Assembly (NCBI GenBank): GCA_012728235.1
Contig: JAAYFL010000038.1
Coordinates: forward strand, 44,864-108,863
Reading direction: 5' to 3'
DNA: 64,000 bases
DNA from: Synergistaceae bacterium
GTDB taxonomy: Bacteria; Synergistota; Synergistia; Synergistales; Synergistaceae
Part shown: positions 27,041 to 36,261 of the stretch, piece after piece
Numbering within the stretch: position 1 is the stretch's first letter
Layout: every line of letters begins with the position of its first letter
Made by a program: the position numbers and the translations under genes
The notes under the pieces: model-generated
Told to the model about the DNA's origin: nothing
What the model saw: the letters and a program-made list of their open reading frames with translations, nothing else
Databases searched by the model: none

Positions 27041-28806
27041 TGCTAAAACTATTTGATAAACATGCATGGGGTTCATATATTAGGCTTCTGGAATATTGCA
27101 TTCCGTATAAAAAGCGCTTAATATTGGCGCTTTTATGCATGGTCATGTCTGCTATTTTTGCCATTGCACCTCCCTGGCTAATTAAAAATGTTGTGGATGA
27201 CGTGTTGATACAAAAGCAAATGGGAGTACTAAATCTTATCGCGCTAGGTATAGTTTTACTTTACCTGCTTAAAGTTCTTTTTGGTTACGGACACGTGTAC
27301 CTAATGACCTGGGTTGGGCAGAAAGTTATTATAGATATAAGACTTGAGCTGTACGACCACACACAAAGACTATCTCTTGCCACTTTATATAGCCGGCGTT
27401 CAGGCGAGTTTTTATCGCGAATTACCAACGATGTGTCCACCCTACAAAATATATTGGCTTCTGTCATCGTCGACTTTGTAGTCCAAGGTATAACCTTCAT
27501 AGGCATTATTTGCTTGCTTGTTTTTATAAATTGGAAATTAACTATTGTCGCATTTACGATAATACCTTTGGCTGTATTTGTAATAGACAATGCATCAACA
27601 AGGTTGCGTAAGGTTGGTACGGTAATTCAAGAGCGTCTTGCTATGGTAGCAGCAATAGCCCAAGAGGCTGTTTCTTCAATCCGCATAGTTAGATCTTTTG
27701 CCACTGAAGAAGATGAATTCGATCGTTTTGAAGAGGAAAGTAAAAAACACTTTAGAGCTCTTATGAAAGGGACTCAGGTTAGGGGAGTACTTGAAGGAGT
27801 TGTAGAGTTAATATTAATCCTCGCTCTTTCCATAATACTGTGGATGGGCGGAAGGGATGTCATCAAAGGACAGCTTACAGCGGGAGAACTGCTCGCATTT
27901 CTTACCTATCTTGGGTTACTCGTCCAACCTATAAGAATACTTAGCAGAGTAGTAAGCAATATTCAACAGGGTGTTGCTTCTGCAGACAGAATTTTTGAGA
28001 TATTGGACGAAGACAGTGAAGTGAAGATGATAGAAAACCCTGTAGTGCTCTCTACAATGGAAGGTAGTGTCGCATTCAAAGACGTATGGTTTAAGTATGA
28101 AGAAGACTGGGTTTTAAAGGGATTAAACTTCACAATTTGCCCCGGAGAAAAGGTCGCGATTGTTGGCGCGACGGGAGCGGGCAAGTCAACTTTGGCTGAC
28201 CTGATAATGCGTTTTTATGACTCACAAAAAGGGCACATCTATATTGATAAAATTGATATAAAAGATTTAGATCTTAAAACATATAGAAGGAAAATAGGAG
28301 TGGTTCCACAAGACCCTGTCTTAATGAAGGGAACCTTGGCTTACAACATAGGATATGGTTATCCAGGAGTTAAAGACTCCGATCTTGTAAGAGCAACTAA
28401 GATTGCTGGAATATATGACTTTGTTGAGACATTGCATAATAAGTTTGACACAGAAGTGGGAGAACGAGGAATAACATTAAGCGGCGGGCAACGTCAAAGA
28501 GTAGCAATCGCACGTGCAATAGTACGCGATCCAAGAATTCTAATAATGGACGAAGCTACATCTTCATTGGATGCAATTGTAGAGCAGCAAGTTCAAGATG
28601 CTATGGAGAATGCAATGGCAGGAAGAACTTCGATTATAATTGCACACCGCCTTTCGACAATAAGAAATGCTGACAGAATAATAGTTTTGAGCGGTGGCAA
28701 GGTTGTGGAAGAAGGAAGCCACGAAGAATTAATGTCCTTAGAAAACCATTACTTTAAACTATTTAATGCTTGCAGTCCGGAGAATCAAGAAGAAAATGAT
28801 GTCTAA
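27040..28806 (+). CDS. msbA: Lipid A export ABC transporter, MsbA type
   Basis: A half-transporter, 588 residues: six membrane helices in residues 1-310, then an ATPase domain. The transmembrane part carries the ABC type 1 signature (RRSGEFLSRITNDVSTLQ near residue 125). The ATPase has Walker A VGATGAGKSTL near residue 380, Q-loop GVVPQDPVL, ABC signature LSGGQRQR, Walker B ILIMDEATSS and the H-loop IIAHRLSTI. The ATG overlaps the lpxB stop (TAATG). The position between lpxB and lpxK strongly supports lipid A/LPS-core flipping rather than multidrug export. It overlaps the start of the lpxK fusion. Confidence 0.92.
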   Translation: MLKLFDKHAWGSYIRLLEYCIPYKKRLILALLCMVMSAIFAIAPPWLIKNVVDDVLIQKQMGVLNLIALGIVLLYLLKVLFGYGHVYLMTWVGQKVIIDIRLELYDHTQRLSLATLYSRRSGEFLSRITNDVSTLQNILASVIVDFVVQGITFIGIICLLVFINWKLTIVAFTIIPLAVFVIDNASTRLRKVGTVIQERLAMVAAIAQEAVSSIRIVRSFATEEDEFDRFEEESKKHFRALMKGTQVRGVLEGVVELILILALSIILWMGGRDVIKGQLTAGELLAFLTYLGLLVQPIRILSRVVSNIQQGVASADRIFEILDEDSEVKMIENPVVLSTMEGSVAFKDVWFKYEEDWVLKGLNFTICPGEKVAIVGATGAGKSTLADLIMRFYDSQKGHIYIDKIDIKDLDLKTYRRKIGVVPQDPVLMKGTLAYNIGYGYPGVKDSDLVRATKIAGIYDFVETLHNKFDTEVGERGITLSGGQRQRVAIARAIVRDPRILIMDEATSSLDAIVEQQVQDAMENAMAGRTSIIIAHRLSTIRNADRIIVLSGGKVVEEGSHEELMSLENHYFKLFNACSPENQEENDV

Positions 28807-31120
28807 TATTGTAAGAAGCTATCTAAAATATGCCAGAGGAGAAAGTAAGTTCTCTCCATGGGGGCTTCTTTACCCGTTACAGTATCTGACTATGGCATGG
28901 ATGAGTCTGAGGATAGGACTGTATAAAAGAGGATTATTTTCTGTAACAGACCCAGTTCTCCCAGTAATAAGCATAGGCAACATAAGCCTAGGTGGAACGA
29001 ATAAAACACCCATGACCGAGCTTGTAGTTCGTCTTTTCATGAAAGCCGGCATCAATGCCGGTCTTGTAAGTAGAGGTTACAAGACGAAGAGCATAGATCC
29101 GCTTTGGGTGGGGCAGGATGAAAAAAGCCTCAAAAGAGAAATAGCGGGAGACGAGCCGCTTATGTTGGCCAAGAGGCTGCCAAATGTGAGAATAGTTGTA
29201 TCAAAAAATAGGATTAAGGGTGTTGAATTATTGGCTTCTCTTGGAGTTGAAGTTGCTGTTACGGACGACACCTTTCAGCACAAAAAAATGGCCAGAGATG
29301 TTGATATCGTCCTGGTAGACTCAACGTGTCCTTTCGGTAATGGCAATGTGTTGCCCGCAGGAATGATGAGAGAGCCTATGTCTTCCTTAAAGCGGGCGGA
29401 CATGGTTGTGTTAACTAAAGCTAATCAGTCAACGAAAGAAGAACTGGATAAAATTAAGCAACAGCTTGAACCTTTAGTTGAAAAAGAAAAGATATACATA
29501 GCCAAGATAAAGCTAGAATCTTGGATGTTATTTTGTCCAGGCGAAGATGTTGAAATACTATCTTGTGACGAGGTTCCAAAAGGGAAATATATAGCTTTTT
29601 CCGCGATAGGAAATGCTCCTGGATTTTATAGCTTTTTAATAGATAAGGGAGTAAACGTTGTGGCACGTAGATCTTTCAGGGATCACCATATTTTTACAAA
29701 TGAAAATATGATTGATTTAGAAAGAGACGCAAAGGAACTTGGGGTTGACGGTTTTGTTTGTACTGAAAAAGATGTGGTTAATTTGCCTGAAAAAATAACT
29801 ATGTCTTTGCCGCTTTACATCCCAAGAATAGAAGTTGTTTTAGATAACGAAGCAAGTTTTTGTAAAAGACTGCATGAAAAGCTAAAGCCGCAACTTATTG
29901 TTGCTTCAAATGGCTATGGAGAAGATGCAATAGGAGTGGAGCTCGCTAAAAAAATAAGAAACCGGTTTTCATCAGCCAATGTGAGGGCTTTCTCTTTTGT
30001 AGGAACAGGCAAACAGTATGAAGAGGCTGGCATTCCGGTCGTATCTCCCTCTATAGATATGCCAAGTGGATGAGTAATTAAATATAGTTTTATAGATTTA
30101 CTTGATGACTTAAGACATGGGTTGGGCAATGCGATCAGGTCTCAACTTGAACGACTCCATGAAATGACAGATGTTTACAGAACTCCCGTCTGTGTTGGCG
30201 ACATTTATTTGATGCTTAATATGCTTTGGGGACAGGGAATGCGTCCTGTATTGGTTGCTACAGCAAAATCTGTTCATCTTCACGGTCATTTAAGCATAGA
30301 GGAATGGCTACTTAGGAAAAGAAGCAGAATTGTATGGACCAGAGATACAGAGACAGCTGAGTCTCTTAAAGAAGTAGGGGTTAACGCAGTCTTTGAAGGA
30401 AATCCTGTGATGGATCTTATTGGGGAAGCAACGTCAACTGTTTCAGTTTGGCCTGATAAAGGTTTTAAAGTAATGCTCTTGCCCGGCAGCAGGCAAAGAG
30501 CATATGACGATGTAAAGCTAATATTAGATGCAGCTTTGGAGCTTTCAAAGCGTTTGGAATGTTCATTCGCCATGGTGCTTGCACCCACAATATCAGCCGA
30601 AAAAATAAAAAACGCTTTGCCTGAATGGAATTTGTCAGATGACGGCAATTATTTAATTTGTGGAAATACAGAAGTATTTATGTACAGCGGACCTGTAGCC
30701 ACTGTTGCAAAGGGAGCAGATATTCTGATTGGACTTGGAGGGACTGCAAATCAATTATGTGCAGGATTGGGCATCCCCGTTATTTCTATAATAGAGACAG
30801 GTAAGTTGAGACAGAAAAAACTTTTGAAAGAAGCAGAAATATTGGTGCCGCCTGATTACAAATCTTTGGCAGATGCGACTGAAAAAGTGCTTGTCACACC
30901 CGAATTATACAAAGAGATGAGCGAAGCAGGCATACGCCATCTTGGCTCCCTAGGAGCTCTGGATAAAATTGTAGATTATTGTGCTGATGTTCTGGGATGG
31001 AGCAATCGCTGTTATGTATTTGAAAAGTATGGAGAATATTTAGAAAAAGTATCGAATCACGGTGATAACGATATTTTAAAAACAGGAGATGTTGCTGATG
31101 AAAAAGCAGACGATAAATAG
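28796..31120 (+). pseudogene. lpxK: LpxK tetraacyldisaccharide 4'-kinase fused to LpxB-like domain, interrupted by in-frame UGA
   Basis: LpxK phosphorylates the 4' position of the lipid A disaccharide. The first about 350 residues are LpxK, with the P-loop ISIGNISLGGTNKTPMTE and VTDDTFQHKKMARDVDIVLV. From about residue 365 (QLIVASNGYGEDAIGVEL) a second domain begins that resembles the LpxB-related glycosyltransferase family (LLPGSRQRAYDDVKL, IGLGGTANQLCAGLGIP). Inside that domain, after IDMPSG, the frame meets TGA at 30071-30073, then continues in the same frame (VIKYSFIDLLDDLRHGLG) to 31120. As I recall the related proteins, a glycine (PSGG) stands there, so GGA-to-TGA is the simplest reading. 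The LpxK half is intact and may work alone. The start is taken at ATG 28796; ATG 28799 is equally possible. It overlaps kdsA. Confidence 0.8.
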
Positions 31121-31964
31121 CGTTAAGGTAAGAGATATCGAAATAGGCGGAGAAAAACTTGTTGTAGTAGCAGGACCATGTGCTCTTGAAAGCTTTGACG
31201 GAGCTTTAAAAATCGGCAGAGAGATGAAAAAGCTTTGTTCGGAATTTAATTTTGATTATATTTTTAAAGCTTCATATGACAAGGCAAACAGAACTTCAAT
31301 AAAAAGTTATAGAGGACCTGGGATAGAAGAAGGAATCGCATGGCTTTCTGAAATAGGAAAGCTTTTAGATGTCCCCGTCTTAACGGACATACATGAGCCA
31401 TGGCAAGCAGAAAAATTAGCAGAATGTGTTGATGTACTTCAAATTCCCGCTTTTTTATCCCGTCAAACAGACCTGCTTGTCGCCGCAAGTAGGACGGGCA
31501 GAGCGTTAAATATAAAAAAAGCTCAATTTATGGCTCCGGGTGACATGACTTCTGTTGTTACAAAATGTCACGAAGCCGGCAATAAAAATATAAATCTCTG
31601 TGAAAGAGGAACTATGTTTGGCTACCACAATTTATCTGTGGATTTTCGTTCTCTGCCCGTAATGAGATCTATCGGCTGTCCCATTATGTTTGATGCTACA
31701 CACAGTGTTCAGATGCCAGGAGGCAAAGGGGACAAGAGCGATGGGGATAGATCCTTTATACTTCCTCTCATTAGAGCAGCTATTGCTATAGGCGTAGATT
31801 CCCTTTTTATGGAAGTGCACGATGATCCAGATAATGCGAAGTGCGACGGTCCAAATATGATTCCCCTCTTCAAGATGAGAGAGGTGCTTCGTCAAGTAGC
31901 AGAAATAGATAGAATCGTGAAGGAGAAAATAGGGTTTAGCTCTCTTTCCTGGGTAGAGGAGTAG
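31098..31964 (+). CDS. kdsA: 3-deoxy-8-phosphooctulonate (Kdo-8-P) synthase
   Basis: KdsA condenses phosphoenolpyruvate with arabinose-5-phosphate to Kdo-8-phosphate. It is 288 residues. Family motifs: VVAGPCALESFDGALKIG near residue 21, FKASYDKANRTSIKSYRGPG near residue 51, LTDIHEPWQAEKLAECVDVL, LQIPAFLSRQTDLL, and KGDKSDGDRSFILPLIRAA with MEVHDDPDNAKCDGPNM near the end. I did not settle the metal-dependent or independent subtype. The ATG at 31098 was chosen because AGGAG (31084-31088) directly abuts the other candidate ATG at 31089. It overlaps the end of the lpxK fusion and precedes kdsD by 5 bases. Confidence 0.96.
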   Translation: MKKQTINSVKVRDIEIGGEKLVVVAGPCALESFDGALKIGREMKKLCSEFNFDYIFKASYDKANRTSIKSYRGPGIEEGIAWLSEIGKLLDVPVLTDIHEPWQAEKLAECVDVLQIPAFLSRQTDLLVAASRTGRALNIKKAQFMAPGDMTSVVTKCHEAGNKNINLCERGTMFGYHNLSVDFRSLPVMRSIGCPIMFDATHSVQMPGGKGDKSDGDRSFILPLIRAAIAIGVDSLFMEVHDDPDNAKCDGPNMIPLFKMREVLRQVAEIDRIVKEKIGFSSLSWVEE

Positions 31965-31969
31965 ATTTT

Positions 31970-32986
31970 ATGGGTGAAAAAATCAAATTGCCACATGAAC
32001 GAGACCTTAGAGATTATTCTTCTGAAGAGCTTCTAAAGATAGGTAAAACCGTACTTATAGATGAAGCCAAAGCTTTAATGTCGTGTGCAGATACATTAGG
32101 AGACGAAATAGTAGATATTGCTCGTATTGTGGCTTCTTGTAAGGGTAGGGTTGTTGTTTCAGGTGTCGGTAAATCTGGACTTGTAGGTAGAAAAATCTCT
32201 GCTACGCTTGCTTCTCTAGGAGTACCGTCAATTTTTCTGCATGCTGCAGAAGCGGCTCACGGGGATTTAGGTGTGGTTTGTCGTGATGATGTTGTTCTTT
32301 TTATTAGCAAAAGCGGTGAAACGGCTGAATTAATAAATATATTGCCCACTTTTAAACATATGGGTGTGCCTATCATTGCTGTAGCAGAGAATAAGAATTC
32401 TACTTTGGCTAAAAATTCAGATATATTTTTAAATTGTTACGTAGAGAAAGAAGCAGAACCGTTGGGGCTGGCACCTACAAGCAGCACTACGGTTCAAATG
32501 TCTCTTGGAGACGCGATAGCAACCATATCGACATTTCTTCTTGATGTAAAAAAAGAGGATTTTGCACTTTTCCATCCCGGAGGATTATTGGGTAAGCGAC
32601 TATTATTAAAAGTTAGTGATTTAATGGGATCGGGTGATAAGCTGCCTATTACAAATCATCGCGTTCTTGTTCGCGACGCCCTTTTTGACATAACCAGCAA
32701 GGGGTATGGAGCAACAGCTATAGTTGATGACGATGGATATCTTGTGGGAGTATTTACAGACGGAGATTTGCGAAGACTTATAGAAAAAAATGGCATAGCA
32801 TCTCTTGATTCTCCTGTCATAAATGCCATGACGAAAAATCCAAGGGTTATATCTCCCGACAAGCTTGCAGTAGAAGCGGTAAGGATTGTGGAAGAATGGG
32901 AAGTCTCTGCAATTATCATTGTGGAAAATGGGAAACCTGTAGGCATGGTACACATACATGAGATATTAAAAGCCGGAGTTGCCTAA
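31970..32986 (+). CDS. kdsD: Arabinose-5-phosphate isomerase (KdsD/KpsF)
   Basis: Converts ribulose-5-phosphate to arabinose-5-phosphate, the KdsA substrate. It is 338 residues: an N-terminal SIS domain (VVVSGVGKSGLVGRKISATL near residue 61, FLHAAEAAHGDLGVV, FISKSGETAELINIL near residue 108) followed by two CBS domains (residues about 210-330; MTKNPRVISPDKLAVEAVR). The conserved PTSSTTVQMSLGDAIA stretch with its active-site histidine neighbourhood (FHPGGLLGKRLL) is complete. The ATG at 31970 lies 5 bases after kdsA. CBS domains may bind a nucleotide or sugar regulator. Confidence 0.95.
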   Translation: MGEKIKLPHERDLRDYSSEELLKIGKTVLIDEAKALMSCADTLGDEIVDIARIVASCKGRVVVSGVGKSGLVGRKISATLASLGVPSIFLHAAEAAHGDLGVVCRDDVVLFISKSGETAELINILPTFKHMGVPIIAVAENKNSTLAKNSDIFLNCYVEKEAEPLGLAPTSSTTVQMSLGDAIATISTFLLDVKKEDFALFHPGGLLGKRLLLKVSDLMGSGDKLPITNHRVLVRDALFDITSKGYGATAIVDDDGYLVGVFTDGDLRRLIEKNGIASLDSPVINAMTKNPRVISPDKLAVEAVRIVEEWEVSAIIIVENGKPVGMVHIHEILKAGVA

Positions 32987-32988
32987 TA

Positions 32989-34248
32989 TTGCTGAGAACC
33001 TTTTACTCTTTCTTAATAAACAGTATATTCATTCTTTCCTTTCCTAAGTTAAAGAATAAATATAGCGAAGGTTTAAATGAAAGAAAGGGTTTGCCGTCAG
33101 TAGAAAAGCTAGACAAATTAAAGGGCAAAAAACCCCTATGGATACATGGAGTTTCCGTCGGAGAAGTTCAGGCCGCCATCTCCATCATAAAAGCTGCACG
33201 AGATGGCGGATACGAAGGCCCAATACTGCTTTCAACTACTACAGAGACAGGGAAAGCCATGGCTTATCTAATCGGAAATGGCCTTTTTGATTTACACCTT
33301 TACTACCCCTGGGACAGATCAAAATTTGTGTCTTTTGCCTTGGATAGCATAAACCCTTGGGCTTTTGTCACGATGGAAACAGAGATTTGGCCCAACATTC
33401 TTTGGGCATTAAAGGATAGACAAATACCCGCATTTTTGGCAAATGGCCGCATTTCACAAAGAACTTGGAAACGTCTTTCAACCTTTTTAGGCAAAAAGAT
33501 AGGCAAAGAATTTTACAATTTATTTACAGAGTTATGTTTGAGAGAAGATATGGACAAAGAGCTTTTGGAGGAATTAGGGCTGTCTTCCACAAAACTTCAC
33601 GTCCTGGGGGACACAAAAATTGATTCCTTGCTGTCCCGTAAAAAAGCTGTAGAATGCACCGATTTTAAAAGGATTACTCCCGTTTTAAACGCTCCTATTT
33701 TTATAGCGGGCAGTACACACCCAGGTGAATATGATTATCTGTTGGAAGCATTCGCAATCTTGAAAGATAAAATGTCCAGTGCCAAGCTTCTTATAGTTCC
33801 AAGACATCCTGATAAAGCCCCTTTGGTTTTTGATATCTTTAGCAATCATTATAAAACAACGAAATATTCAAGTAATAATGACGACTGGGATGTAATGGTG
33901 GTCGACGAGATAGGAGTACTCTATCATCTGTACAGTCTATCTATATCAGCTTTTGTCGGAGGTAGTTTTATAGACAAAGGTGGTCAAAATATATTAGAAC
34001 CCGTTTCTTGGGGTGTGCCTGTTCAGTATGGTCCTCATATGGAAGATTTTGCAGAGGCATCGGAAGAGCTGATAGAGATGGGAATAGCAACACAAGTATC
34101 AAGTGGCAAGGAATTAGGCAGAATTTGGAAAGAAATAGCGGCCAACCCTCAAAAAGAGAAATATAAAAATATTAGCGAGCAGTATTTTGAAAAAAAATCT
34201 GCTGCAGCTAGAAGAACGTGGGAGATAATATCCAAATATAAAGACTAA
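32989..34248 (+). CDS. waaA: Kdo transferase WaaA (KdtA)
   Basis: Transfers Kdo from CMP-Kdo to lipid IV-A at the cytoplasmic face of the inner membrane (GT30). It is 419 residues. It has a hydrophobic N-terminus (FYSFLINSIFILSFP), then WIHGVSVGEVQAAISIIKAA with the catalytic glutamate region, LLSTTTETGKAMA, FVTMETEIWPNILWAL, FLANGRISQRTWKR and LPGD-like LGDTKID. The C-terminal lobe has FIAGSTHPGEYDYLLEAF, VPRHPDK, FVGGSFIDKGGQNILEPVSW and GPHMEDF. The start is TTG, 2 bases after the kdsD stop. Whether it adds one or several Kdo residues cannot be read from the sequence. Confidence 0.94.
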   Translation: MLRTFYSFLINSIFILSFPKLKNKYSEGLNERKGLPSVEKLDKLKGKKPLWIHGVSVGEVQAAISIIKAARDGGYEGPILLSTTTETGKAMAYLIGNGLFDLHLYYPWDRSKFVSFALDSINPWAFVTMETEIWPNILWALKDRQIPAFLANGRISQRTWKRLSTFLGKKIGKEFYNLFTELCLREDMDKELLEELGLSSTKLHVLGDTKIDSLLSRKKAVECTDFKRITPVLNAPIFIAGSTHPGEYDYLLEAFAILKDKMSSAKLLIVPRHPDKAPLVFDIFSNHYKTTKYSSNNDDWDVMVVDEIGVLYHLYSLSISAFVGGSFIDKGGQNILEPVSWGVPVQYGPHMEDFAEASEELIEMGIATQVSSGKELGRIWKEIAANPQKEKYKNISEQYFEKKSAAARRTWEIISKYKD

Positions 34249-34291
34249 ATTATTTGCATACTGAAAGGCAATTTTAAACGGGGTGATATTA

Positions 34292-35503
34292 ATGCAACCA
34301 AACAGAGAACTAATTAATAGTTTTTATGAAGAGCTATGTGACCGCTCGAAAGAGGCGCTTGATGAAGCAATAAAACGAGTTATTAATGTAAAAAAACAGA
34401 ATGGTAAAGTGTCAGTCGTTGTCGGTAGCGGCCCTAATCTACATGAGGGTGTTACAACCTTAATAGCGGAACTCATGGACAAAGGGATTATTGATGGAGT
34501 AACAACAAGTTCTGCTGTAGTCAGCCATGAGATGGGTGGCTGTCTTGACAGAGTGAAAATGTGCGATGCTTCTCAGTTTGGCTTTGATGAAAAAAATATG
34601 CCCAGAGGAAATGTCTTTGAGTTTACACAACTAAAGGAAGAAGAGCTGGAAACTCTCCGTGAAGAGATGATTTTGGATGATGAGCTGCTAAATAAAGGCG
34701 AAGCTGCAGCTGGGCATATGGTTATAAAAGCAGCAGGAAACATGGCATACCCTATGGGGCTGAGAGGGGAAATGATTGCAAGAGAGATTCTCTCGATTTC
34801 CCTTCAGACTGGTCTTCCTTTTGAGACTGTTGCAGGTTGGGGATGTGATAAAAAAACGTTGTTAGGCAAAGGTGCAGAGAAAGGGATCCCCGTTTTGGTT
34901 ACAATTCCACAATTAGTGGGTGGCGGATACACAGGCATTTCAGTAGCAGACAGTATTTCCATAGCCGAACGTTCCAGGAAAATAGCTAAAATGATGGAGT
35001 CTTCCGATATTATCCTAGAATCAGCCGTTGCTTTAACTCAAGAAATTCATGATGGTCCCTTCGAGACCTATACGGGGCATGGAATTTGGTCTTGGTGGCA
35101 AGGGCAACCTACCTTTAGCCTTGAAAATAAGTCGTTAATACGTTTCGACCTTGATGAAAATCTACGTAAAGCTCAAGATTTACAAAGAAACGGCGCTGCA
35201 ATACAAGAAGCAATTGCCAAAGGTCTTCCTAAAACAAAAATATCCAAAATTCCCTTCCGCATAGAAATGTCAGCCTTCGCGCGCCATGAAGGCAGTATCC
35301 CGGTTATAGGTGACATTGGTATAATTTGGCCTGTATTTGCCTTAAAAGTAGCGGACGCCCTGGGCATAAATTTAAGTTTTATGAGTTACAAACAAGAAAC
35401 AGAAGAGGGCAAAAACATGAGAGAGTGGATAGTGAAAAATGTAAAACCGCTTGACCGAAAAGAAATGTTGAGGAAATTTAGAGAGTGGACAAAAAAACTT
35501 TAA
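34292..35503 (+). CDS. Conserved protein of unknown function inside the Kdo operon
   Basis: I do not recognise this 403-residue protein. It is soluble, with no signal peptide. The N-terminal half has a Rossmann-like strand-loop, VVVGSGPNLHEGVTTLIAEL, followed by GIIDGVTTSSAVVSHEMGG; this weakly recalls nucleotide-binding proteins of the deoxyhypusine-synthase type, but the rest does not match. Other blocks that look conserved are KAAGNMAYPMGLRGEMIARE, VTIPQLVGGGYTGISVADS, FETYTGHGIWSWW and RHEGSIPVIGDIGIIWP. The ATG at 34292 has GGGGTGA at good spacing. It lies between waaA and kdsB and overlaps kdsB by 19 bases, so a role in Kdo or LPS-core metabolism is the natural hypothesis, from context only. 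Confidence 0.75.
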   Translation: MQPNRELINSFYEELCDRSKEALDEAIKRVINVKKQNGKVSVVVGSGPNLHEGVTTLIAELMDKGIIDGVTTSSAVVSHEMGGCLDRVKMCDASQFGFDEKNMPRGNVFEFTQLKEEELETLREEMILDDELLNKGEAAAGHMVIKAAGNMAYPMGLRGEMIAREILSISLQTGLPFETVAGWGCDKKTLLGKGAEKGIPVLVTIPQLVGGGYTGISVADSISIAERSRKIAKMMESSDIILESAVALTQEIHDGPFETYTGHGIWSWWQGQPTFSLENKSLIRFDLDENLRKAQDLQRNGAAIQEAIAKGLPKTKISKIPFRIEMSAFARHEGSIPVIGDIGIIWPVFALKVADALGINLSFMSYKQETEEGKNMREWIVKNVKPLDRKEMLRKFREWTKKL

Positions 35504-36261
35504 CCAACCCAAATAAAATAATAGCTGTCATTCCGTCGAGGTTTGCATCCTCACGGCTCCCAGGGAAGCCACTTATTGATATATGCGGGAGGACCATGGT
35601 GGAGCAAGTTTATAGGAGATCAGTGGAATCTGGAGTTTTTCAGAAAGTTGTCGTCGCCACTGATGATGAAAGAATATACGATACTGTGAAAAAATTTGGT
35701 GGAGATGTTATGTTAACTCGTACCGATCATCCGGATGGGACAAGCCGCGTTGCCGAAGTGGTCGCAAATGAGGATGCAGATTATGTAGTTAATATACAGG
35801 GTGATGAGCCTATGCTTGACCCTAGGATGTTAAAAGAGCTGGCAGAGGGGATAGCCTCTTATGAAAACATAGACTCTGCCACAGTTTGCGTGCCTATAAA
35901 AAATAAAGAAGACTATAATAACCCCAATATAGTAAAAGTAGTGAGAGCTTTGGATGGTAAGGCTTTATATTTTAGTCGTTCACTCATACCTTATGAAATA
36001 AACAGTAATAACTGCCCAGTATGGGAGCACCTGGGAATATATGCTTTTAAAAAAGATTTTTTATTAAAAATGGTTACTCTTGCACCAACTCCTCTAATGA
36101 TAGCTGAGTCTTTAGAGCAACTTCGTATTCTTGAACATGGCTATTCAATGGCAGTAATTCCTACAAAATATCCCCCTCTAGGACCCAACGTGAATACTAT
36201 CGAAGATCTAGAAAAAGTGAGGAAAATATTAGAACAGGACGTAGATTTTTTAAATAAATGA
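35485..36261 (+). CDS. kdsB: CMP-Kdo synthetase
   Basis: Activates Kdo with CTP to CMP-Kdo, the WaaA donor. It is 258 residues. Signature motifs: AVIPSRFASSRLPGKPLIDI near residue 14, GVFQKVVVATDDERI, GGDVMLTRTDHPDGTSRVAE near residue 74, VVNIQGDEPMLDPRMLKEL near residue 98, YFSRSLIPY and LGIYAFKKDFLL, with ESLEQLRILEHGY near the end. It starts at GTG within the last codons of the preceding gene, and its stop overlaps the start of the ELM1-like gene by 4 bases. It completes the set of Kdo genes in the operon. Confidence 0.96.
   Translation: MDKKTLTNPNKIIAVIPSRFASSRLPGKPLIDICGRTMVEQVYRRSVESGVFQKVVVATDDERIYDTVKKFGGDVMLTRTDHPDGTSRVAEVVANEDADYVVNIQGDEPMLDPRMLKELAEGIASYENIDSATVCVPIKNKEDYNNPNIVKVVRALDGKALYFSRSLIPYEINSNNCPVWEHLGIYAFKKDFLLKMVTLAPTPLMIAESLEQLRILEHGYSMAVIPTKYPPLGPNVNTIEDLEKVRKILEQDVDFLNK

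Noticed and set aside
30071..30073. Selenocysteine codon in the lpxK fusion
   Set aside because: No hairpin with a GU apical loop follows the UGA, and family knowledge points to glycine rather than cysteine at this position; nonsense mutation or sequence error fits better.
30122..31120. Independent glycosyltransferase gene starting at ATG-like codon 30122
   Set aside because: The first 60 residues of the same domain lie before the UGA in the same frame, so this is the rest of a split gene, not a separate one.
34292..35503. Deoxyhypusine synthase
   Set aside because: Only one strand-loop region weakly recalls that fold; the characteristic catalytic blocks were not found, so no such function is assigned.
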